The notes below the pieces were generated by a model. That model saw only the letters and a list, made by a program, of their open reading frames with translations. It searched no databases and had not been told where the DNA came from. DNA of 64,000 bases from contig OX419759.1 in the NCBI GenBank assembly GCA_948567375.1, forward strand, positions 45,113,493-45,177,492. Reading direction: 5' to 3'. Source of the DNA: Lunularia cruciata. Lineage: Eukaryota; Streptophyta; Marchantiopsida; Lunulariales; Lunulariaceae. Every line of letters starts with the position of its first letter. Positions within the stretch are counted from its first letter, which is position 1. This document shows, piece by piece, positions 47,272-59,600 of this stretch. A program made the translations under genes and the position numbers.

Positions 47272-48660
47272 CAAAGGACCTTGTACTCCGTATGTTGGCA
47301 ATGGCCTTGTTGAATATGGCGATATGCAAGGATACGATCAACTTTGTACTCCTCATGATCATTGATAGGGACAAGAAGACGGGGAGATTGGGCCCAAGAG
47401 GAAAAGGAAGAGGGGTTAGAAACAAAGGGTTTCAACTTGGAAACATGAAAGACAAGATGGATACACATATGACAAAGCAAGGCAAGTCAAAAAGCAAAAA
47501 GAGAGACAATTTGGGTGATATCAAAGGGTCCTATCCAATTAGGAACAAGTTTACAAACTTGGGTATCAAGTGGGAGAGGGAGGTTATTGGAGGATAACAT
47601 GACTTTATCACTGACTTCAAAGGTGAGATCACGACGATGGTGGTCCGCATATTGTTTTTGGCAATTCTGAGCAACAAGGAGGTGAGACTTGGCTTGTTGG
47701 AGAGAGTGAGATATAGTGGTCAAGAATGTGGAAGTATGAGGAACTTGAGATGGAGGGGGAGCAAGAAGAGAATCTAGAACAAGCGGATCTTGGCCAAAAT
47801 TGAGAAAGAAAGGAGAGAATCCGGTGCTTGCTTGTTTGGAATTGTTGTAGGTAAATTCTGCAACTGCAAGACATTCATCCCAATTGGTATGGTGGACATT
47901 GACAAAGGCACACAGTATATCCTCCAATGTATGATTTTCACATTTGGTTTGTCCATCAGTTTGAGGATGATAGGCCGTGGACAAAGCAAGCTTGGTGCCG
48001 AGTATCTGGAAGAGTGCTTGCCAAAACTTCCTAGTAAATCGAGTATCAAGGTCAGAGATGAGTACATGTGGCATCCCATGATGCTTGAAGACATTGTCGA
48101 AGTAGATTTGCACTAAGGTTGGAGCATCCACGGTATCACAGGTTGGTGCCAAGTGGATTTGCTTACTAAACTTATCCACAAACACCACAATTGCAGTGTG
48201 TCCTTGTTTTGTCTTTGGCAAAGATGTGATGAGATCCAAGCTCACATGCTCCCAGGAGTGGATGGAATGGTGAGTGGTTGAAGGAGTCCACTTGGCTTCT
48301 GGTTGTTGGCCTTGTTACGTTGGTAGCTCTCACACGATTGGACAAATTTTGGAACATCTCATGTCATGTTGGGCCGCCACCATTGATGTTGGAGTGTACC
48401 CAAGGTCTTGTCCACACCCATGTGACCAGTGATGGGTAAATCATGGGCTTCTTGAAGGCGCATAACTCAAAGATCACCTTTAGCTGGAACATAGATCCGG
48501 TCCTCATGGAATAAAAGGCCTCCTTGATGGAGAAGGTGTTGTACTCTTTATTGCATGTCGTAAGGCAACCATGTACCATTCGGAGAAGGGATCTTGATGT
48601 AGAGCTGATTGAAACTCATTTTGGACCTTGGAGTCAACTGGCACCATTGAAATTGCCATA
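47272..48660 (-). pseudogene. Element B integrase and start of chromodomain
   Basis: The integrase frame 48,245-47,487 (252 codons) is uninterrupted, with SLDLITSLPKTKQGHTAIVV, ALSTAYHPQTDGQTKCENH and NWIGPFDITQIV. The upstream HHCC zinc region has frame breaks. The chromodomain starts at about 47,345 (EYKVDRILAYRHIQQG; HTEYKVLWK) and is cut at 47,272, where element A was inserted. The rest of the chromodomain is at 41,513-41,634. Confidence 0.9.
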
Positions 48661-50746
48661 GTGATGAGAGGAAGAGACTTCAAATCAGGTCGTCATGATA
48701 AAGCATCAAGGATGACATGGAACCAACCTAGTTTGTACTCAAGTTTGATGTCATACAATTGGAGTTGTTCCTCCCATCGATGATGTCGACTCTTCATGTG
48801 TTCCAAGTGTAAGGTCTGCAACAATGGTTTGTGATCAATTTGCATGATCACTTGTTTCCCCAAGAGGTAATGCCTCCATACCTTGGTAGCGTATACTATT
48901 GCAAGTTGTTCTTGATCTCAAGTAGAGTAGTTTCATTCAGCCGTATTGAGTTAGAGAGACACAAAGGCAATGGGATGTAGTCCATTTGGGAATTCTTGTT
49001 GCAGCACGGCTCCACTTGCAAAGTTAAAAATATCAAAATCAACCACACAAGGTAGTTGAGGATCATATGGTTGAAGAATGGGTCTTGAAGACACCAAATG
49101 CTTTAACTTCTAGAATGCTTCTTCATGCTTGGTGGTCCACTAGAAACTTGAGTTCTTTCCCAAGAGGTCAGTTAATGGTGCAGCCACTTGAGCATAATAA
49201 TGGATGAACCGTCGGTAAAAACTAGCCAATCCATTGAATGCTCGTACTTCTGTAGCATCTTTTGGGGTAGGCCAATTAGTATGGCCTTGATTTTCTCTTC
49301 TTGCATCTTGATTCCCTCTGATGAGATCTTCTTGCATCTTGATTCCCTCTGATGACCCAAGAAGGTAACCTCCTTCTGCCAAAAGGCACACTTTGACTTC
49401 TTGTAGAAAAATTTCCATTATCATAGTCATCTTAGGACTTCTCACACATGATTCACATATTTTTCCTATCTTATTATAAATTAAGATATCATCCAAGAAC
49501 ACAACCATGGACCAATCCAATAGTCCATCCAACACCTGATGCATCTAATCCATGAAGACTGCTGGAGCATTAGTGAGTCTAAAAGGTAAAACTCTCCACT
49601 CGAAATGCCCATACCTTGTACAAAAGGCAGTCTTTTGCACATCCTCTCTATCAATCGGAATTTGCCAATAGACGCTATGAAGATCCAACTTGGAAAAGTA
49701 GCATGCTCCTTTTAGTTGATCAAGCAAGTCATTCATCTGAGGCAAAGGATATGCATTCTTCACGGTTTGCTTATTGAGCCCATGATAATCAATACAAAAA
49801 CAAAGTCTTCCATCCTTCTTTGGAACAAATAGTATCAATGCTCCCCAAGAAGAGGTACTATGTTGTATGAAGTCCTTCTCTAAAAACTTTGTAAGTGTTG
49901 TTTGCAACTCCTCCAACTCCTTTGGTGAGAGCCGATAGATCGGTCTACTCCCTGGCAATAACTCGATCTTGAAGGCCATACCTTGATCGGAGGGTAATCC
50001 CTTTGGCAGATCATCCAGAAACACATCAGCAAACTCCTGAACTATCTGATCAACCATTGCTTGATGAGGCTCTTGGCCCTCCCCCAACTGCTCTTGTGCA
50101 ATCGGCTTGATCCACACCGCAAATACAGACTTGTCTTCCTCCAAAGCTTACTCTATGGTTGCTTACTAACCAACTTCCCTTCCAAGGACTCATCTCTCTT
50201 CCAAGCCTGCTCCATGGTTGCCTTCTTTGCAAACTTCTCATCTTGGGACTCCACTCCCTTCAAGGTTTGCTCTATGGCTACCTTCTTGACAAATTTCCCA
50301 TCTTGGGACTGACTATTCTTAGGTGTCTTACTCAGAGGTGCCAAACAACCTAATCGGAAATTCTTACCTTGGTGTTGTACTTGAATTTGGCGTCGAGTCC
50401 AATCGAATTGAACCTTATGATGTTCAAGCCAAGGTAGACCCAGAATGATATCATAGTGTAGAGGTGCCACTACAAACCTCATACACTCCAAATACTTCTT
50501 CCCAATCTTGAAGGTAACAGGATGTGAGGTGCGGAATGCAAAACCCTTTCTACCATCCACCATCATCAAACTACTTCCAATCACTGGCTTGACGGGAATA
50601 CCCAATTCCTTTGCTACTTGCATAGACATGCAATTCTCTGAACTTCCAAAATCAACCAAAATCTTACAATCCCAATTAGATATCGTACCTTGCAAGTGAA
50701 GTAAACTTGCATAGGTCAAGCTTTCAATCCCATTGGAACTAATCAA
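48661..50746 (-). pseudogene. Element B protease, reverse transcriptase and RNase H
   Basis: The protease frame 50,746-50,153 is open (ILVDFGSSENCMSMQVAKEL). The RT frame 50,144-49,545 is open for 199 codons ([35 protein letters not shown]) and ends in a stop just before the [20 protein letters not shown] block, which resumes at 49,544. A 31-base tandem duplication near 49,296-49,357 shifts the frame. RNase H remnants lie to about 48,700. Element B keeps longer open frames than A. Confidence 0.9.
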
Positions 50747-50749
50747 GCT

Positions 50750-51678
50750 CCCAATAGGCGGCTCGAAATCTCCTATTGGGATTCTTTGTTTCCGTGATCA
50801 TTTGGTTCCACAAACTCCATCTAGGCAACTTGTCAAGGTCACCCATTCCTAAGTGGACATTCAACAATGCAATGTCCAACTTGGCGACAATAAAAACAAC
50901 CTCCATTTTGTCACAATCTTTCTCTATCCATTGCACCAAGTGGCCTCTATTGGATAGCATCAGTCTCCATTGGTGTTGGTTCTTCCACCCGTGCGTATTG
51001 TATTGGTAAGCTTGGTGTAAGTCAAGGTCGGGACCAAGTTGTCGTAACCAAGGAATCAAAGCACTCAACCAATTGCATGGCTTCTTCTATGTTTTGTGGT
51101 TCTTGCATGGTCACCTCCAATTTGGTTCGTGACTTCAATCTCCACACAAATCGATCCAGAACTTCTATTTCTTGTATATCTAGAATTTGCATGATGATGT
51201 TCTAAAATTGTGTGATGTAGCCTCTTATTGAGCCAATTTGCTTCAACTCTGCCAATTTATCTCATGCGGCTCAGGTGGCATTTATAGTTTGAAATCGACC
51301 AAGTATTGCATCCTTGAATTCCATCCATGTCAAGATTGGTGTAACAATCTATCGTTCAGCTCGCTCCACTTGGAATTGCCACCAAAGTTTTGCCACACCA
51401 TCCAATTGGCTAAAAGCCAAGAGAATCTATTTCCGTTCATCTTAAAGATTGATGGCTTTGAAGTAACGTTCACAATCAAACACAAAATTCTCCATTATGC
51501 CCTGAAGATTCTTGCCTTCAAACACCTTAGGTTTTGGAAATTGAATACAATCTTCTCCATCTCGGACTGGCACTCTCTCTATATGTTCTTGTTGTTGTTG
51601 GTCTTGTTCATCCAACAACCAAGTAAGGTGCTCAATTTGTTGCTGCATCGCAAGGATAACATCTGGTATTGCCGCCAT
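50750..51678 (-). pseudogene. Element B gag
   Basis: Begins MAAIPDVILAMQQQIEHLTW at 51,678. The first 78 codons are open, then frames break. A CCHC zinc knuckle, CFYCRQVGHCIVEC, is readable on the minus strand near 50,915-50,875. Confidence 0.85.
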
Positions 51679-51936
51679 AGCTACTACGCTATCCTACTAC
51701 TCCCAATTTATCTAATTGATTAACACATAGATACATCACGTCCACCTTTCTCCATAAGTGACAACCGGAAGTATCAAGGGTTCCTTAGACACGATGATCA
51801 TATGTAGAAAATCTTGCCCAAAGCGTGAGGTGATGAATTGTGTGAAGCGGTGCTTGGGTAATATCTAGACATGAAATCCTAATGGTTTGGCGGAAGTGGA
51901 TTCGGTGGTCCATAAATTCCATCCATCCCAAACCTC

Positions 51937-51948
51937 GCTCTGATACCA
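51937..51948 (-). promoter_or_regulatory. Element B primer-binding site (initiator tRNA-Met)
   Basis: The minus strand reads TGGTATCAGAGC, an exact match to the sequence complementary to the 3' end of plant initiator tRNA-Met, one base after the LTR end. Confidence 0.92.
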
Positions 51949-51949
51949 A

Positions 51950-52370
51950 TGTAAAAGACCGAGACCGAGGGGAGAAATAGGAGAATGGAAATTCACATTG
52001 GGACACTTGAATGAGGGAAAAATCTGAATGCCTAGCATGAGCTTTGGCTTTGGTATTTATAGGTAGCACTCTAAGAAAGGCCCTTGAGAAGCTTCCCAAG
52101 AAGCTTCCTCAAGCTGGCTTGCTTAGAGTGCAAGCCAAGTTAACTAGAGAAGCTTCCTTCTAGAAGCTGCCTACTTGACGTGCAAGCTAAGCTAGTTGGA
52201 AGCTTCTAGAAGCTTCCTTCTAGAAGCTACTTACTTGCGGTGCAAGCTAAGCTAATCAAGAAGCTTCCTAAGAAGCTTCCTAGATACTTCTAGAATATTC
52301 TAGGCTAATCTGTCTTATGTGCTACTTTGTAAGTCCGACTAACTTTGTTGCTAAATTCCATATTGTTACA
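51950..52370 (-). repeat. Element B 5' LTR with TATA box and heat-shock-type motif
   Basis: The minus strand reads TGTAACAATATGG at 52,370 to GGTCTTTTACA at 51,950. A TATAAATA box (minus strand) lies near 52,055-52,063. The motif GAAGCTTCTAGAAGCTTC is at 52,199-52,216, about 135 bases upstream of that box. Confidence 0.93.
52199..52216 (-). promoter_or_regulatory. Perfect four-unit heat-shock element in LTR
   Basis: The motif is GAAGCTTCTAGAAGCTTC, that is GAAnnTTCnnGAAnnTTC, the consensus bound by heat shock factor trimers. The same layout is kept in both LTRs of element A (41,794-41,811 and 46,996-47,013). Confidence 0.7.
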
Positions 52371-54360
52371 ATTTTCCTTCAACATTGTTCTCACTTTTGA
52401 TAGCACCTCAATCCACATCAGTTTGGAGTAGCTACACTTAGAGGATGTGAGACTTTATCTCTAGGCATTAGAGCACTCCTAGATATCCATCCGGAGTGGG
52501 TCATCCTACATGTGGATGTTGAGAACGCTTTTAATAACATCTCACAGGCATCCATCTTTAGAGAGCTTAGGGAGGCTGGTGGATCCTTGGCGAGTCTGCT
52601 TGGCTGGTGGTCTTTTCCTTTTGTGCAATATTTTTATGGCGCTTCTACTTCCCTTTACTACCAACATGGTGGTTCAGAGGAGGGAGTCACCGTCTTGGAG
52701 TCAGTTGTTGGTACACGTCAGGGAGATCCTTTGGGGGGGCCCTTATTTTCCATGGCCCACTTTAGAGCTCTTCTATCTACTACTTTGGCCATGCAGGTTG
52801 TGTATTTCCCTCCTTGGCAGATGATACACACATCATAGGCCCTGTAGATCAAATTAGGTAGGCCTTTGACTACTTGACTATCGAGTTACATCTAGTAGGC
52901 TTGAGAGTCAAGGAGTCAAAGTGTAGGGCATGGTCCCCTTTAGGTATCCCTCCCCACCTTGAGCTTCCAGAGGGGTGTATCACATCCACATATGGACTTT
53001 GTGTTCTTGGAGTGCCAGTAGGATCGGATGATTTTGTCACACGCTTCTTAGACGTTGCCCTTGCAGAGGATGTTCTTCATGTGGATGACCTTGCATTACT
53101 AGGAGATCCGTAGGTGGCATTTGGTATACTCTCCTCCAGTATTACTCGTCGACTATCCTACTCATCCTTACAGTTCCTTCCTCATCTTCCTTCCTATCAC
53201 GTCTAAGAGCATTTGATAGGAGGATTATGGGAGTCTTTGGTGATATTATTGGACCAGGGACTTTTGAGTGTGTAATAGGGGATTTGGCACGAAGACAGAC
53301 AGCTCTACCAATCTCATGTGGTGGGGTTGGCTTGCTATCTATGGAGAAGATGGCACCGATAGCATTTTTGGGTAGTTGGGCTCTCTCGGCATCCTTACTT
53401 TCCTCTCGTTTTGTGGTTGTTGATAGGCTGGTTTTGGAGACTTATGTGAGAGAGGTGGAGGGAGGATCCTTTTCTCTCCAAGTGTTATTGCAGCAGACGA
53501 GAGATAGTTTGTCCCCACGAGCACGAGAGGATTTTCCACCTTTTGCTTCACTATTGCTAAATTGGACTAGAGGTTTATAGTCTTCCTTGATGGAGCAACA
53601 ATATGAGCATATGCTACATTCTCTCTTAGTCAACACGTCCATTCCTCAGGCTACTAGAGCACATCTTTGCTCTTGCTCCGGCAACGGTGCAAGCTCTTGG
53701 ATCCTAGCTTGACCATGCATTAGGGCATTCCGACTCGCACCAACTACTGTCTGTATAGCGATGATGTTTTGCCTAGGTTTCGTCCACCCATCTGCATCTG
53801 CATTACTCACTTGTGAGACTGGTTCTACACTAGATGCAGTAGCGGTCCACATGACACGGTGTCCTTTTGGAGGACAAAGGATAGCTACCCATGATGCCAT
53901 AAGAGACATCGTGTTTGCTATGGCACGAGAGAGTGGATACTTGGCTTGGAGGGAGCGTTTGTATGCTTTGCAGATGACACATGTCAGGGTAGACTTATAC
54001 TTGGTCCGAGATGATTAGGTGACAGTAGCGGATGTCGTGGTTACAGACCCTATGCAGGATACAATTTTGGAGGGAGTGATTACCCATCCCCTTGAACGGG
54101 CGGCGAGTGCAATAGCAGGTCGCAAGGTCTCCAAGTATAGGGGCATGCAACAAGGTCATCTCTTTGTTCCTCTAGCCTTGGAGTTATATAGAGCTATGGA
54201 CACGACATTTGACACATTTGTCATGGAGTGCACGAGAGCTTATCATGGTCAGGGGTACCACTCTCACTCTCATATTTTGTAGCATATTTTAGATAATGTG
54301 TGTCCATTGCTCTACATAGGGCAGTGGTTGGTGCAATCCATATAAGAGCAATCACATTAG
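52371..54360 (+). pseudogene. RT-bearing element, 3' half (RT catalytic core and C-terminus)
   Basis: Continues the protein broken off at 41,276. The RT core shows HLNPHQFGVATLRGCETLSL, VILHVDVENAFNNIS, VVGTRQGDPLGGPLFSMAHF and a FPSLADDTHIIGP block (catalytic DD near 52,825), in more than one frame. C-terminal segments follow at 53,227-53,580 (RRQTALPISCGGVGLLSMEK; AFLGSWALSAS), 53,870-54,018 (THDAIRDIVFAMA) and 54,019-54,282. Stops and shifts make it non-functional. No LTRs of its own are seen, so a LINE-like origin is plausible but unproven. Confidence 0.8.
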
Positions 54361-56682
54361 GTGATGTTTCTTCAGATGCTCCAATTGTGTGTAACCATAC
54401 GAACTTGCATAGCTCGAATATCTTAGGGGCAGTAGGGCAGATTTCTCATATAGACTATATTGGAGCTAGCCCCATGTTACCTTTTTTGTCTCTCCCTTGT
54501 AAGGCTTGATGGGGTCTTCCCCTCCTTCGTTTTTCCTACGCGGTTTCCTTCTTTTCTTTTTCTATTATTGTGGGGAAATTAGACCGTGCGAAGTTTATCA
54601 TTCGCGGAGGATACTTTTGATTAAAGTGAACTTTACTATCTGCTTCACACTGGCGTGCTCTCAACATCCATAACTCTACTTCTATTAGCTTTACGCGAAA
54701 CTGTTTTGGAATCTCTTTTCCTACTCGAATTGAAATCGGGCAACCAAATAATCGTATACCACGTTTCCCATATCTGTAAAGAGTCGTGGGCCCAGTCTCA
54801 CATCTATACCCCAATGATGCCAAATTATTTGTGTATGGTTGACAGTTTCTTTCCGCCCAGCTCCGAACTTTTACATCTATGCCATTCGACCTTTCTATGT
54901 AGGCCCTGTCGTGTACATTGCAACATATTCGAGAAGGTAGACCACTGCATGTTGTATTTGGGGCATGGTTGAGGACCTGTTGAAGACGATGTAACTACAA
55001 CCCTCTGAGATTTGTGAACCCCGCGGGTTTGTGCGTCTATGTACGCCACTATCTATGTTACGCCACTATGTATATCGGATCCTGCCTGGTTGAATATTCG
55101 TACCTCTGGTTGTCCTTGTGCTTCCGCAGTTTTGGTCTTCCTAGCTTTGTGTGTTCGAGCGCCTCACTGATCAGGATTCGCTTCTCCTGTGTCGAATTTG
55201 CTAAGCTTTACAAAAGAAGAAATTTTGAGATGTTCATCCGAGCCAACCGCTTGCCAATTGGTGCGAGCCGGCTTCCACTTTTCGTGTGCTCTTCATGGTC
55301 CATCAAGATTTTTTATTTCAAACTCCAAACAAGTGTTGTTCCGGTTGAGATACTTGTCGGAAACAGGCCCAAGCCAACAAGGTGAACATTTCAATTATAA
55401 ACTTATTTCGTACTTAATAACTCCTAAGCACCAAAGTAGAGGGTATATGAGATGGAAATTGAATATCTATTTGCAAATCCGAATTTCGAATCCCAGCATC
55501 TGTAGTAGCACGCTAGGTCAGGCAGCCAAACTGTCGACCCACAAAGAAGGATCCAATTCGAAGCACCAACACGATAGCAAAGAACATTCATAACGGAGGA
55601 GACAAACAATATGTACAACAAGTACAGGATTGTGACGTTCACCCGCTTTCGAGAGAGCTGGCTGGTTAACTCCCGTGCTAACTATTTCGAGAATCGACAG
55701 GTCAAACTTGCCATCCCCATACACATTGTCGGATTTTATCCCCAAGTAGACATGCACAAAATCTACTCAACGGCAGAAGAAAACACCGCGGTTCAGGCCG
55801 CAAAATTGATTTATTGCTGAGTGAGGAGGATCCATGGATCTCGGAATCCTGGCATGTATCCCCTGATATTTCAAACTCACTTCACCAAAGAAGTTTCGGA
55901 TATAGCAGACCTTCAAATTCTCCTGGTATGATATCTTCCGTCATACTCAAAGTTGGAACCAACGTGACCACTAAGCCACACTATACATTTTGTCAACTTC
56001 CAAATTACAAAGTGATGAGACTGGAGGCATCGTAAGAGTGCAGGTCTCACCTGCATCTTTGTCCTGGAGAGATCATCCAGATGTGGAAGCCGAGGCAGGG
56101 GACCTCTGAAGCACCCAACATTTTTATCTCCACTCTTTTCACAGGGTAGGTAACGGTCATACGGCACTCGCCCTGCTTACGTCACATTCATCGGGAACTA
56201 GTACCCAATAACCCGCTTGAAGCAGAAATCAAGTGGCCTAGATGCTCCTTTCTGCCCCTCAGGGGCAACTCCGTGAGCTCGAGAAAACTCTGAACAGCTA
56301 CAACCTGAAGACGAGATGGGGGATGGAAAGCGGAAACGCGTGAAAGAGACCATAACCATTTGTAACTTCTCTGGATCACTCCTCGAGACTCAGCATTTCG
56401 TGTGAAACTGGAACTATTTGACCCTTTTCTTGAATGAGAAAATGAATGTTACACAAAGACAGTAATAAAAGACCACACTACTGAGTCAATGAGCCAATGC
56501 CGGAGATTAGCAGTAGGCCTTATCACTGTGAATTACGTCACTTAATTGGCCTCGAAGCTGGCTACTCATACACAAGCCATTCAAAAGTTGTTGATAGACT
56601 TCTTGTCTTGCATTTACTTTGAATTGGCATGTGCCAGTTGAACACTTGTCCTTACTACCCCTGCTGACCCTGAGACGATCTT
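54361..56682. other. Spacer between RT element and RPN2, no gene called
   Basis: The minus-strand frame 54,823-54,536 is open for 95 codons but has no known domain. It may be transposon debris. The part nearest 56,682 should hold the RPN2 3' UTR. Confidence 0.5.
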
Positions 56683-59600
56683 CTAAGGAATGTATTCAAA
56701 AGACTCCGGTGGTTGAGGATCCCAATCCTCTACAGCCAACGAAGGAGGTGCATTGGCTGCAGCTGCAGCTGTTGCTCCACCAGGTGCAGTGCCAGGAGCC
56801 CCTGCTGCAATAGGGCTGTCGGTGGAAACCAACTCCACGGGTTCTGTAGGCTCTAAGTCTTTCAGCATAACAAACCCTGATGGTCGAGACCTCTTCACCG
56901 GGACATACCGACTGTCTTCACGGAACTTGATGTACTTTTCTTGGGCTGGGACGACTCGGGCGGGATTGCTCAAGATTTCCGTGTTAGCTTCCGCAGCTTT
57001 CTTTTCTGGCCCAACTTCCACCTGAGACATTTATAATCAAATGTTAAACCTTCCACCAGTACAAACACCATGTCAACAGGTAGGAACTTGTGAGACCTAA
57101 CAACTCACAGTAGGGTTCAAGACAGCCGCAAAATGAGCACAAGCATGTTTATTTTACACCAAATATGTGTCAAATACCAAACGTATACAATATGTGAAAA
57201 GAAAGCACTACTACGAGCGAAGATGTCCCATGAAAACTTTGGTCTTGGCTTTGAAACGGGAATCACCTCCATAGCCGCCCCGTCCTTCCCGGACGATGTT
57301 GACTCGTTATATTCAGCAGTTCCATCCCCGCTGGATCCCAAATCTGGATGTCCTGGAGAGCTTACTCCCTGTGCTGGAGCCTTCCCGGCTGCGTCCTTTT
57401 TTTGCCTAGCCTTGGCGCGCGCTGATGTTGATAACACGGCTGTTGGGAATTTTACGGCTGAAGTTGTAGTAGGAGGGGCAATAGAAGCGGGATATCCAAA
57501 CACCGAAGGCCTGACGTCCGAAATGAAGTCAAACCTTGGCATTCTTAACTCGTGATTGAGCCCAATAAAAGCTGTTGGAGCGAAGGATAAGCTAACGAAA
57601 TAAATCAGGGGATACCAATACCAGAACTGGCTGAATACGGCCATGCCTACCACTGCAGTCATTCGATCATGACCAGATCTAGACTGAAGCATAATGGTGA
57701 CATTACGGCCACCAGCATCGAGAATTCCCTGCGCCAAAATTGCACCCATTTTGCTCATGGTATCCTCATGTTTGTCCAGGATTATCTTCTCTAGTTGCCG
57801 CCTGTAGGACACAAGAGAATAAGGTCAGAATTCATATTTGAGTCCACACCCAGAAGAGGCCGCTCCTAAGTGCACGAAAAGCGCAACTAAAAAATGGGTA
57901 TCATATTTCTGCGTTCCACATACTACGATGTCATAATGATGAACGCAGATATATTTAACAAAATCAAGGTTAAGTACACATAGTAAGGCACCTGAAAGCA
58001 CCAACGTGAGGATCGCGAGCTTCAGTAGTTTGCATAAGCACCATTGCCATAGCAATGAGGGCTCCCTGCCTCACGAAATCTACAGCATCTGATGTCAAGG
58101 GCTCCAAAAGCGAAATGGCCTCACTAGATGCAGTCCCCGCACATGAAATACCCACAGCCATTGCTGCACCATATCTGACATGTGCATTGTACGACTCTGA
58201 CAGTAGTGACACAATCCGAGGAGTCTGCGAGAAAGAGGTCGTAAGTTTCAATAGACTGCAAAATCTTTGAGCTCAGCACACGAATCAACAGCTGAATTGG
58301 AGAATGTTACGCTAACGACTAAATTTTACGCCTTCCGTTTCTATGAACAGGACTTGCAATCGATGATATCAAAACCACAGAGAACTAAATTTGCTTCCAG
58401 TGACTGACGCTTCCACGTATGGACTGTTGTTCAGTGCCACACTAGAGTTGAAAACAGACTAACCTGTTCAGGTTCGGAACAGAGCACAAAACCCAGAGCT
58501 AAAACAGCAGTCCTTCGTACGTCATCGCTGACATCAGACACAGCGAAGTGCAGAAGCCGACGAATTGCGCTATTGTTGGCAGTACCCCTGTAAGCCAGAG
58601 CTAGTGCGTACATACCCCCGTAACGTAGAATGGGGTCTTGGTCCCGTGTCATCTGCTCAATTAGAGTATCGGCCTCCTCTTCCTGGCCATAAACTACCAG
58701 AGCAATTCCTAATGCCAAACCCCTGCAAATAGAGCCACCATCCAATGAGTCCAGTACAGAGAGACGGCATGCAATAAGACTCCAGACGGACAAAATCAGC
58801 CCAAATGTTTGAAATACAAACAGTAAAGAGCTACAATCGCTGTGTCCAGAAGACACATGGGGATTCTAACAAACAGTGCCACAGATAAGACTCATGCCAA
58901 GCAAACAGACCTGATGATCTTCTCGTGCTGTGTTTCGTGAGCATAAGCAAGCATCTCCCCAGCTTTCTCACTGGCCGTTCCAACCATGAGCAAACCCATT
59001 GCTATCCCTGCAGCCTCGCCGGCTACTGCACTGTCTGTGTATAGCACATTCTTCACATCCTCGTAAATCTCCTCATCAGCAGTACCGAGTGCTGCCAAAC
59101 CCAGACCCAAACAAGCACCGTGCTGGATAACCTGCAGAACACGACCGAATTGAGTGATTCCACTACAACGCAATTCAGTATCTTTGGCTGAGTGCTTTAA
59201 CTTGCAATGATGAGATTGATCCTTGCATAACAAGCACACAGATTCGTCGATCTTGGCCAAGCATAAGATACAAACCTCGTTGTTGGTGTTCCTCAAACTC
59301 TCGAGCAAGAACTGTTTGATGCCCTCTCCATGATTAGCGTGAATAAGTCCAAGAGCATACAGGGCTCCACCCTCTGAGTAGGGACTGGCACCACCTGTTC
59401 CATTTTGAGGTAGATAAGGAGCCATTAATGAGCGTCCTTGTTGTAGATGCCCACGATGAATTACACCAAGACCTGCTGTCGCACTAAATTTTGCCCAATT
59501 GGTTGCTCGACTAAGCCAGTCCTGAGTTTCACGCGCACACCTTCAAATTAGTTTCACGAACTAAAACCAGTAAACTTAATCCAAGACATTTCTGTCTTTT

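Larger units (their letters stand above)
41277..52370 (-). mobile_element. Element B: chromovirus-type Ty3/gypsy retrotransposon, split by A
   Basis: A minus-strand relative of A. It runs from its 5' LTR (52,370-51,950) through a primer-binding site, gag and pol to 47,272, and then continues at 41,634-41,277 on the other side of A. Without A it is about 5.5 kb. Its 3' LTR is truncated, so no target-site duplication can be demonstrated. Its outer flanks join the two halves of the RT element. Confidence 0.9.

Noticed and set aside
47790-48116. 108-codon plus-strand open frame repeated at 45,870-46,196 on the other strand
   Set aside because: Both are antisense to the integrase core of elements B and A; the repetition only reflects the shared family.
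57133-57555. 140-codon plus-strand open frame
   Set aside because: Antisense shadow of RPN2 exon 13; codon pattern follows the minus-strand gene.
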